Made by a program: the position numbers and the translations under genes
In this document: in pieces, positions 26,371 through 33,074 of the stretch
Numbering within the stretch: the stretch's first letter is position 1
How the letters are laid out: each line of letters starts with the position of its first letter
NCBI RefSeq assembly: GCF_032268605.1
Contig: NZ_CP130318.1
Coordinates: 5,183,501-5,247,500 of the forward strand
Length of the DNA stretch: 64,000 bases
Direction of reading: 5' to 3'
Source: Paenibacillus aurantius
GTDB taxonomy: Bacteria; Bacillota; Bacilli; Paenibacillales; NBRC-103111
Notes under the pieces: generated by a model
Told to the model about the DNA's origin: nothing
Database searches by the model: none
The model's input: the letters and a program-made list of their open reading frames with translations, nothing else

Positions 26371-27339
26371 CTATACCTCGGCAGCTGAAGAAGCCGGCTT
26401 GCGTCTGTTCAGAAGCTTCTCCGCGTAATACGTTAGAATGACGAAGACGCCCAGGATCCCCAAGTACGTAAGCAGCACGTTCCACGGACTTGCGCCCGGG
26501 AAGCCGCCCTTGCCGCCTTCGCGGAACGGGCTTTCCTCGCCTCCGCGCCGGGCCGGGCGCCCTTCGAAACCGGCAGCCCCGGTTCCGCCCCCCGTGCCCC
26601 CGTCTTTTCCGGCCACGCCGGCTTCCGAGGAAGCCGCTGCTTGGGAAGGAGCGGTACCGGCTCCGCTTCCGTTCGCGGCTCCTTCCGGCGGCATGCCTTC
26701 CCGCCTCATGCCCTCCGGCATCCCTTCGGGTCGTCCTCTTCCTTCACCCGGCATTCCCTGACCGGACGAGAAGAGCTGAGTGACGCCCTCCACCCGGTTC
26801 AGGAAGCCGGTGCTGTAGATTTGCCAGCCTCCGTACAGGAAGACGAGGAGGGCGGCCGCTTGAACCAGAAGGCCGGCGGTCCGGCGGCCTTTTTCCAGCC
26901 GAAAGAGCTTCCTGCCCACATTCATCAGCCACTTCCAATGAAGGCCGACGTGGACGCCCACGATGATAAGGGTCAGGAAGGAGACGGCGATATGGGTCCC
27001 CTTGAACCAGCCGACATTGCCCATGTGCAGGTCCCGGAAAACCACCTCCGAGATGAGAATTCCGCTTACGATAATAAAACTCATGCACGCGAGCAGCAGC
27101 AGGTTCAGCAAATAGCCGAAGCGGGTGCGCCCCGGCAGCTTCCGGTCGAACAGCTTGCGCGTCACGGTTGCCACCCAGCGCCCGTTCAGCAGAATATGAA
27201 CGAGGAACACGCCGCCGATGCAGAGCCCGGCGATTTCGTGGAACGCGAGACCGCCCAGCACCCTTTTGTTATACAGCAGCACCAGTGTAACGGCCATCAG
27301 GATATCGATGGTGATTTTGACGTATGTTAATTTCTTCAA
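26371..27339 (-). CDS. DUF4405 membrane protein with Met/Gly-rich external loop
   Basis: 322 aa. Five N-terminal membrane helices (about 6-24, 34-52, 76-98, 113-133 and 155-172) carry paired histidines (H34, H48, H116, H130, H134) placed like the haem ligands of cytochrome b561/ferric-reductase-type proteins, the fold of DUF4405. Residues about 190-283 form a loop rich in Gly, Glu and Met (GMPGEGRGRPEGMPEGM). A sixth helix (286-306) follows. The loop could be disordered or could bind metal. It lies just upstream of the secreted dioxygenase-like gene on the same strand. An electron-transfer role is inferred from the histidines. Confidence 0.78.
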   Translation of the reverse strand: MKKLTYVKITIDILMAVTLVLLYNKRVLGGLAFHEIAGLCIGGVFLVHILLNGRWVATVTRKLFDRKLPGRTRFGYLLNLLLLACMSFIIVSGILISEVVFRDLHMGNVGWFKGTHIAVSFLTLIIVGVHVGLHWKWLMNVGRKLFRLEKGRRTAGLLVQAAALLVFLYGGWQIYSTGFLNRVEGVTQLFSSGQGMPGEGRGRPEGMPEGMRREGMPPEGAANGSGAGTAPSQAAASSEAGVAGKDGGTGGGTGAAGFEGRPARRGGEESPFREGGKGGFPGASPWNVLLTYLGILGVFVILTYYAEKLLNRRKPASSAAEV

Positions 27340-27439
27340 GTCAGCCAGCCCCCAGCTCCAAATAAGATTGTGCCTTCATCCTACAGGGGCAAGCTAAACC
27401 TGTGCTGAGCGCCGGCTGAAGATTTGCTGAAAATGCGGC

Positions 27440-27865
27440 TCAAAGCGACAAAGCGAAAACCTCCTGACGTTTCACCGCCTCGTATCCGATTCTTTGGTAG
27501 AACTCGTGGGCTTCCTTCCTTTGGCTGCCCGACCGGATGCGCATCATCCGGTATCCGCTCTCCCGGGCCCACTGCTCGCTCCGCCGCATCAGCTGCTCTC
27601 CCACCCTCTTCCGGCGCTGGGTGCCATCCACCACCAAACCGCCGATTTCCGCAAACGGCGGGGATTCGATCAGATGACGGCCGTGGACATGAACCCATCC
27701 GGCAAGCCCGCCTCCTTCGGCTTCCTGGACATAAACGGCATGATCCCTGTCTGCCAGCAGTCTTTCCAGCCGTTCTCCGGCCTCAAACTCCGTTATTTCA
27801 TAGCCCAGCTGTGAAGACAGCCTAGCGACCTCCCGGGCATCTTCCTTAACCGCTTCTCTTATCAT
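27440..27865 (-). CDS. GNAT family N-acetyltransferase
   Basis: 141 aa from the ATG at 27865 with GGGAGG upstream. It is a complete GNAT fold: N-terminal MIREAVKEDAREVARLS, the acetyl-CoA loop with QRRKRVGEQLM (motif A, R/Q-x-x-G-x-G/A variant) and a C-terminal AHEFYQRIGYEAVKRQEVFAL. Substrate unknown. It stands alone between the DUF4405 gene and the FAD oxidoreductase gene. Confidence 0.88.
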   Translation of the reverse strand: MIREAVKEDAREVARLSSQLGYEITEFEAGERLERLLADRDHAVYVQEAEGGGLAGWVHVHGRHLIESPPFAEIGGLVVDGTQRRKRVGEQLMRRSEQWARESGYRMMRIRSGSQRKEAHEFYQRIGYEAVKRQEVFALSL

Positions 27866-27975
27866 GGTCCTTCCTCCCTGGCCTTGTGTTATCGGCTTTT
27901 CTTTTCGGCTTACGGCAAGCTTACCAGATCGCCGCCTCGCGGTGAATGGTCCTTCCCTCATGCCTTCCCCACAGC

Positions 27976-28005
27976 AAAAAGCCCCGCTCCCCCAGGAGCC
28001 GGGCT
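27976..28005 (-). terminator. Terminator of the FAD oxidoreductase gene
   Basis: On the minus strand an 11-bp stem (AGCCCGGCTCC/GGAGCGGGGCT, one mismatch) is followed by TTTTT, 23 nt after the stop. Confidence 0.82.
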
Positions 28006-28027
28006 GCTTAATGCCTCATACGCCAGC

Positions 28028-29299
28028 TTAAACCTGCTTCACACTCTCCGCCTTCCAAAACACGACCCCTTGGTCCGCCAGCCGCCGGTGAAGCTTGGGG
28101 ATGGAGATGCCCGGGAAGTCGACGCCCTCTTCGAGCGCGCACGCCGCTGCGGCTCCAGCAGCCTGGCCGAGCGCATAGCAGGTCGCCTGCACGCGCATGG
28201 ACGACATGGCGACGTGGGTCGCGGAGATCGACCGGCCCGCCACGAGGAGCCCTTTTACCCCTGTTGGAAGCATGCACCGGTACGGGATGTCGTAGCCGCT
28301 CAGGCTGCGTTCGTCGGTTGTTTTGGCCCCGTCCGGGCTGTGGATGTCGATCTCGTAATTCGTTTGGGCCACCACGTCTTCGAACCTCCGTCCGCTCGTC
28401 AGGTCGTCTTCCGTCAGTGTATAGCGGCCTTCGATCTGGTTCGTTTCCCTGACCCCGACCTGGCCGGGAATATGGGAGAGGACGTAGGTCTCAAATCCAT
28501 TCCGCTGCAAATAGTGGGCCACGGAGAAAACCTGCCGAAGCGCTTCCTTCTCCGCATGGTTGATATCCTCAAGCTTGGCTCCGTTCCCCCGTACCCGGGT
28601 CATGTTAACAAGCAGGGTGCCGTCCTGGTTCTGCTCCCAATAAAGGTGCCTTCCCTGCGGGAGCTCGCTCATGGATTCATAATAATAGGCGTCCTCCGGA
28701 AGGTAAGGGGTGACCGGCTTCCCCGTATTCTGCATCATGAACATCAAGGTCATCGGCTGGGTCAGCCCGTCTCCTTCCCGCCCCGAATGGATCGGCACCC
28801 CGGCATCCTGGGCGACCCGCGCATCCCCCGTGCAGTCGATCACCTTGGCGCCGAGAAAAGCCCGGAGCCCCTCTCTTGTGTTTGCGACGATGCCCGTAAC
28901 CGTATCCCCATCCATCACCGCCGAGGTGAAGCTCGCGTGGTAATAGACACGTACCCCTTCCTTCTCGAGCTTGCTGTTCAAGTAATGACGCAGCACGAAC
29001 GGCGAATACTGCGGCCAGATCGAGCCCTCGTGGGAATCCGGGAGCCGGTCCGGAAGCACCTCGGCGATAATTTCCCGGTAAATCCCCGTTACGTTGCCCA
29101 CGCCCATAAAAATACTGACGTTGCCGAGCGTGCCCATGCCGCCCAACTGGCCGGAATGCTCCAGAAGGATGACCTTAAGTCCGCTCCTCGCTCCGCTGAT
29201 GGCGGCGGCGCATCCGGCCGGCCCGCCTCCCACCACGATAAGATCGGCTTGGTCGTGAACCGGAACCGTTCTCTCCATCCGTACCTTAGCTTGATCCAT
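28028..29299 (-). CDS. FAD-dependent oxidoreductase (FAD_oxidored family)
   Basis: 423 aa from the ATG at 29299, with GGAGG 8 nt upstream. It has an N-terminal Rossmann dinucleotide motif (LIVVGGGPAGCAAA) and LLEHSGQLGGMGTLG, the hallmark of the family named for FAD-dependent oxidoreductases of the glycan-utilisation type. VIDCTGDARVA in the middle and a C-terminal GLLVAGRSISATHVAMSSMR complete the FAD site. The reaction is unknown; relatives often accompany carbohydrate or organic-acid catabolic genes. It is divergent from a LacI regulator (122 nt between starts) that probably controls it. Confidence 0.88.
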   Translation of the reverse strand: MDQAKVRMERTVPVHDQADLIVVGGGPAGCAAAISGARSGLKVILLEHSGQLGGMGTLGNVSIFMGVGNVTGIYREIIAEVLPDRLPDSHEGSIWPQYSPFVLRHYLNSKLEKEGVRVYYHASFTSAVMDGDTVTGIVANTREGLRAFLGAKVIDCTGDARVAQDAGVPIHSGREGDGLTQPMTLMFMMQNTGKPVTPYLPEDAYYYESMSELPQGRHLYWEQNQDGTLLVNMTRVRGNGAKLEDINHAEKEALRQVFSVAHYLQRNGFETYVLSHIPGQVGVRETNQIEGRYTLTEDDLTSGRRFEDVVAQTNYEIDIHSPDGAKTTDERSLSGYDIPYRCMLPTGVKGLLVAGRSISATHVAMSSMRVQATCYALGQAAGAAAACALEEGVDFPGISIPKLHRRLADQGVVFWKAESVKQV

Positions 29300-29348
29300 T
29301 CTTGTATCCTCCCCTTGCACCGATTTGCCCTCATTATAGGCAGGGAGA

Positions 29349-29387
29349 CCGTTTTAATATAGTTTCATTTTTGTTACATTTAAACGG
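29349..29387. promoter_or_regulatory. Inverted repeat in the oxidoreductase/lacI divergent region
   Basis: CCGTTTTAA (29349-29357) and TTTAAACGG (29379-29387) form an interrupted inverted repeat with 8 of 9 pairs and a 21-nt AT-rich spacer. It lies midway between the two divergent starts. It is a candidate operator for the LacI-type protein encoded at 29422, although LacI-family sites are usually shorter palindromes. Confidence 0.35.
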
Positions 29388-29421
29388 ATAAACCAAGCCA
29401 CGGAAAAAGGAGGAGACAAGC

Positions 29422-30498
29422 ATGACCCGCCGAAAAAAGGTCACTCTCCGGATGATCGCCGACCGCCTTGGGGTAACGGTCCATACCGTATCCAAAGCCC
29501 TCCGCGGGCTTCCCGGAATGTCCGAGTCGACCCGCCGGGAAATCAGCGAAGCCGCCCGGGAGCTCGGCTACCGGACCAAGGCCCAGGCGGCCGGCTTGTC
29601 CGCCGAGCAGATCCCTTGGCCGGGGGCGGGCAAGCCCCGGCGGTTCGCTTTGCTGATGACCGGAGAGGCTCCCTTTCATCACCTTCAGGTCGAAGGGCTG
29701 CACCAGCGGCTGCACGAGCTCGGTCATGTTCTGACAACCGTGGTGCTTCCGAAGCCGCTGCAAACGGAAAGCGGGCTGCTCGAATGGATGGAGCGCAGCG
29801 GCCTCCTGTTCCTGGACGGGCTGTTCCTTCCCCCGGGTTTACCGGAGTGGATGGAGCTTGCTCTCGTCCGGCTGCCGCTCCCCGTCGTGATGATCAACTA
29901 CCCTCCGGACGGCAGCCTGGCGGACAGCGTCATCTGGGACGTGCAGCACGCCGTCCACCTTAGCCTTAACCAGATGTACGAAGAGGGCCACCGCCGCATT
30001 CTTTTTGTCGGCGATACCCGGACCCAGCGCGGCTTCCGGCTCCGCTGGCAGGCCTTCCTCGATGCCTGCCAGCGGCTTGGCCTGCCCATGAGCCCGGACG
30101 AGCACGTGACCGGGCCGCCCGGAACGGGAACGGACTGGCTGAACAGCTTGACCGCCAAGCTCGCGGACGGCGGCTACACCGCGGTACTGTGCGCCTTGAA
30201 CCGCGACGTCACTTGGGCGGCCGTCGCCTTGGAGAGGGCCGGGCTAACCGTGCCGGGCCACGTTTCGCTGATCGGAACCGATCATGAAGCTCATCCAGCC
30301 TATCCCGGGTTAACCCGCCCGGTGCTGCTGGTCCGTGAGGCGGCCGAGCGCGCCGCCGAGCTCATGTTGAGGCGGATCGGCAGCCCGCTTCTTCCGTTCG
30401 AGCATGTGAGGCTGCGAGGGGGCGCCTTCTTCCGCGGAGAAACGCTGGGGCCTCCCCCTCGGGAGAGCCGGCAACTAGCGGGCGGCCGCGAAGGCTGA
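29422..30498 (+). CDS. LacI-family transcriptional regulator
   Basis: 358 aa. The N-terminal helix-turn-helix is typical (VTLRMIADRLGVTVHTVSKALRG with MSESTRREISEAARELGYR as hinge). A periplasmic-binding-like effector domain (65-345) follows, with HRRILFVGDTRTQRGFRLRW and HVSLIGTDHE. The hinge-to-core linker is slightly long. It is transcribed away from the FAD oxidoreductase gene, which is the most likely target. AAAGGAGGAG precedes the ATG by about 7 nt. Effector unknown, presumably a sugar. Confidence 0.9.
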   Translation: MTRRKKVTLRMIADRLGVTVHTVSKALRGLPGMSESTRREISEAARELGYRTKAQAAGLSAEQIPWPGAGKPRRFALLMTGEAPFHHLQVEGLHQRLHELGHVLTTVVLPKPLQTESGLLEWMERSGLLFLDGLFLPPGLPEWMELALVRLPLPVVMINYPPDGSLADSVIWDVQHAVHLSLNQMYEEGHRRILFVGDTRTQRGFRLRWQAFLDACQRLGLPMSPDEHVTGPPGTGTDWLNSLTAKLADGGYTAVLCALNRDVTWAAVALERAGLTVPGHVSLIGTDHEAHPAYPGLTRPVLLVREAAERAAELMLRRIGSPLLPFEHVRLRGGAFFRGETLGPPPRESRQLAGGREG

Positions 30499-30608
30499 CC
30501 TTCGCCGGGTCCGCGGATAAGGGGCGACCTTTCCCGCGGACAACGCACGGTCCCCCCGCTTCCCGGTGTCCCGCCCGAACGGATGCTCCCTGGTCCTCCG
30601 TGCCTGCA

Positions 30609-31811
30609 CTAGCTGCGGCGGAAGACCGTTTTGCGCAGCACGAGCGGAAGCCCGCCGATGGTGAACAGGTAGCCGGCATCGGCGAGCAGCTTCAGCACGT
30701 AGGCGAGCAGGCCGGTGACCGCTCGGCCGCCGACGACGCCGATGGCCTCCGCGCGGCCGAGCGTAGCCACCGTCCCCCGATGGTCGTAGCGGAACGGGGG
30801 AAGCCGGCGGCCGTGCAGCTGCGCCAGGAGGCTGTCGGCGGCGTAGCGGCCCTGCTGAACGGCGATCTGAGCCGTCGGCGGGTAGGGGGTCCCGCTCGGC
30901 CCTAGGACGAGGGCGCTGTCGCCGACGATGAACACCTCGCGGTGCTGCCTTGACCGGAGGCACGGGTCGACGGCCACCCGGCCCCGCGCCGTCTCGAAGC
31001 CCGCCTCCTCAAGGAGCCGGTTGCCCCGGACGCCCGCCGCCCAGATGACGGTCCCGGCTGGAATGAATTCGCCGTCCGAGAGACGGACGCCCTCCGGCGT
31101 GCACTCCCGGATGGAGGTGGTGAGCTTAAAGGAGACGCCCTTCGCAGTCAGCTTCTCCATTCCGTAGCGTACGAGCTCCCGCGGCATGCCGGGCGGCAGG
31201 GGCGCCGCCCCCGCCTCGATGCTGCAGATGCGCACGAGCGACGGGTCGACGTCAAACAGCCGGCAAAGCTCCGGCATCTTGTCCGCCAGCTCTCCGGCAA
31301 ATTCCGTGCCGGTGAAGCCGGCTCCGCCGACCACGAACGTCAGGTAGTCGAGGCGCTTCGGCTGGGTTTTGTACTTCGCGAGCATGTAACGGATATGCTG
31401 GCGGATCAGGCGCACGCTGTTCGTGCTGCGAATCGTAAGCGCATGCTCCTTCAAGCCCGGGATGCCGAACATCTCCGGCTCGCTTCCGAGCCCCGCGATG
31501 AGATAATCGTAGCGGAGCACGCCCCGGTCGGTGACCACTTTACGCTCCGTCGGCTCCAACCTCTGAACCTCCGCCTTAAGCAAACGGGTCCGGCGGCTGT
31601 TAAGCATCTCCTTAAGGTCGACCCTGGCGTTATCCGGATGATCGGTGCCTGCGGCGGATTTGTGCAAATGGGTGGTCAGCGTGTGGTAGTCATGCTTGTT
31701 GACAAGCGTGACCTCCGCCTCTCCCCGCCTCAGTTTCTTCTGCAGCCGGAGCGCCGCGGCCAGTCCGCCGTAGCCCGCTCCCAGGATGACGATTCTCTTC
31801 GGGTTCCCCAT
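30609..31811 (-). CDS. ndh: Type II NADH dehydrogenase (NDH-2)
   Basis: 400 aa from the ATG at 31811. The FAD-binding motif RIVILGAGYGGLAAALRLQ is at the N-terminus. The NADH Rossmann motif is in LTFVVGGAGFTGTEFAGEL. The second FAD block is VDPCLRS...EVFIVGDSA. A C-terminal amphipathic region anchors it to the inner face of the membrane. It passes electrons from NADH to menaquinone without pumping protons and resembles Bacillus YjlD/YumB. It is convergent with the lacI gene; between them an 8-bp stem (30509-30541) could act as a weak terminator. Confidence 0.92.
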   Translation of the reverse strand: MGNPKRIVILGAGYGGLAAALRLQKKLRRGEAEVTLVNKHDYHTLTTHLHKSAAGTDHPDNARVDLKEMLNSRRTRLLKAEVQRLEPTERKVVTDRGVLRYDYLIAGLGSEPEMFGIPGLKEHALTIRSTNSVRLIRQHIRYMLAKYKTQPKRLDYLTFVVGGAGFTGTEFAGELADKMPELCRLFDVDPSLVRICSIEAGAAPLPPGMPRELVRYGMEKLTAKGVSFKLTTSIRECTPEGVRLSDGEFIPAGTVIWAAGVRGNRLLEEAGFETARGRVAVDPCLRSRQHREVFIVGDSALVLGPSGTPYPPTAQIAVQQGRYAADSLLAQLHGRRLPPFRYDHRGTVATLGRAEAIGVVGGRAVTGLLAYVLKLLADAGYLFTIGGLPLVLRKTVFRRS

Positions 31812-31968
31812 TGCCTTCACGCCTTTCCGGATGGGTTCGTGCCCACTTCGGTGATGTACTTCCATCATACGAAGCCGGGCGCAAAAGGTTCATGGAGAAG
31901 CCGGCGTCTCCTCCGTCTTCGTCAGCCGCACCCTTTCCCTTAAGCTTTAACGCGGTTTCCGTTGGAGA

Positions 31969-32003
31969 CCCCATCCTGTCAAGTGTTACCTGGCAGGATG
32001 GGG
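31969..32003. repeat. 10-bp perfect inverted repeat upstream of ndh
   Basis: CCCCATCCTG (31969-31978) and CAGGATGGGG (31994-32003) flank a 15-nt loop. It lies in the 385-base gap 31812-32196 about 160 bp upstream of ndh. It lacks a T run on either strand, so it is not an ordinary terminator. Apart from this and the terminator at 32028-32065 I see nothing in the gap. Confidence 0.45.
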
Positions 32004-32027
32004 TAATCTGGATAACCCTTTTCCTGC

Positions 32028-32065
32028 AAAAAGCCCGCCTGTCCCTAATCCCGGACGGCGGGCTT
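32028..32065 (-). terminator. Terminator of the fructan-locus operon
   Basis: On the minus strand AAGCCCGCC, an inner GTCC/GGAC pair and GGCGGGCTT are followed by TTTGC; 130 nt after the ROK kinase stop. It is the first strong hairpin after that gene. Confidence 0.75.
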
Positions 32066-32196
32066 CTGTTTACTCCTATAACCATTAACGCCTATATAAA
32101 TTTCATAAGTTCTGCGGCGCGCCCTCAAGCAGAGCCTGCCATGCCGCTATCGGCTGCCTTGCGGAAGAGGCCTGCCGGCAAGCCGGGCCGGGCCTC

Positions 32197-33072
32197 TTAA
32201 CGGCCGGCGGCCCGCAGTCCGAGAGCGAGCGACCCGGCCAAGCCGGCATTGTCGCCCAAGCCCGGCGGCACGATAAAGCTGTCCAGGCCGCCGCTCAGTT
32301 CGGGAGCGTTGACGTACCCGTTCAGGTTCCGGGCCACCTCCCGGCGGATCAGCGGGAACAGCTGGCTCTGGTGCATGACTCCCCCGCCGAGAATGATTTT
32401 CTTTGGGGACAAGGTCAGCACGGCGTTCGCGATCGACTGGGCGAGGTAGAACGCTTCGATCTCCCAGGCCGGATGATCCTCGGGAAGCTCGGTGCCCTCC
32501 ACTCCCCATCTCTTCTCGAGAGCCGGCCCTGCGGCCATTCCCTCCAGGCAGTCGCCATGATACGGGCACACTCCCTCGAAGCGGTCTTCCGGGTGGCGCC
32601 GGGTCAGCACGTGTCCGCCCTCCGGATGCACGAGCCCGTGGACGAGCCGGCCCTCCATGTAGACGCCCACTCCGATGCCGGTACCCACCGTGTAGTACAG
32701 GCAGCTGTCCAGCCCTTGGGCCGCCCCCCAAACGGCTTCTCCGAGAGCGGCCGCATTCACGTCCGTGTCCCAGCCGAACGGCACGTCGAACTCCTTGCGC
32801 AGCGTAGGAAGGAAGGGATAGTGGCCCCATCCTTCCTTCGGCGTAGTCGTGACATGGCCATAATGGGGACTGGACGGGTTCAGGTCGATCGGTCCGAACG
32901 TACCGATGCCGATTGCCTCCACCTTCTTGTCCCGGAAATACTCGATAACCCGGGGCAGCGTGATTTCCGGACGCTCCGTCGGGAAGCTTACCCGGTCTAT
33001 AATTTCTCCTTGTTCATTGCCGATTCCGCAGACGAATTTGGTTCCGCCGGCTTCTACCGCTCCTGCTATCAT
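32197..33072 (-). CDS. ROK-family fructokinase
   Basis: 291 aa from the ATG at 33072, with AGGAGG 7 nt upstream. The phosphate-binding AVEAGGTKFVCGIG, the sugar-binding WDTDVNAAALGEA, the catalytic region YYTVGTGIGVG and the ROK zinc cluster (HPEGGHVL ... CPYHGDCLEG) are all present. Its closest match by motif is the ScrK/GmuE group, which phosphorylates fructose or mannose at C6. It is 2 nt downstream of a GH32 gene, so it would trap fructose released by the two GH32 enzymes. It is last in the locus. Confidence 0.92.
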   Translation of the reverse strand: MIAGAVEAGGTKFVCGIGNEQGEIIDRVSFPTERPEITLPRVIEYFRDKKVEAIGIGTFGPIDLNPSSPHYGHVTTTPKEGWGHYPFLPTLRKEFDVPFGWDTDVNAAALGEAVWGAAQGLDSCLYYTVGTGIGVGVYMEGRLVHGLVHPEGGHVLTRRHPEDRFEGVCPYHGDCLEGMAAGPALEKRWGVEGTELPEDHPAWEIEAFYLAQSIANAVLTLSPKKIILGGGVMHQSQLFPLIRREVARNLNGYVNAPELSGGLDSFIVPPGLGDNAGLAGSLALGLRAAGR

Positions 33073-33074
33073 CT

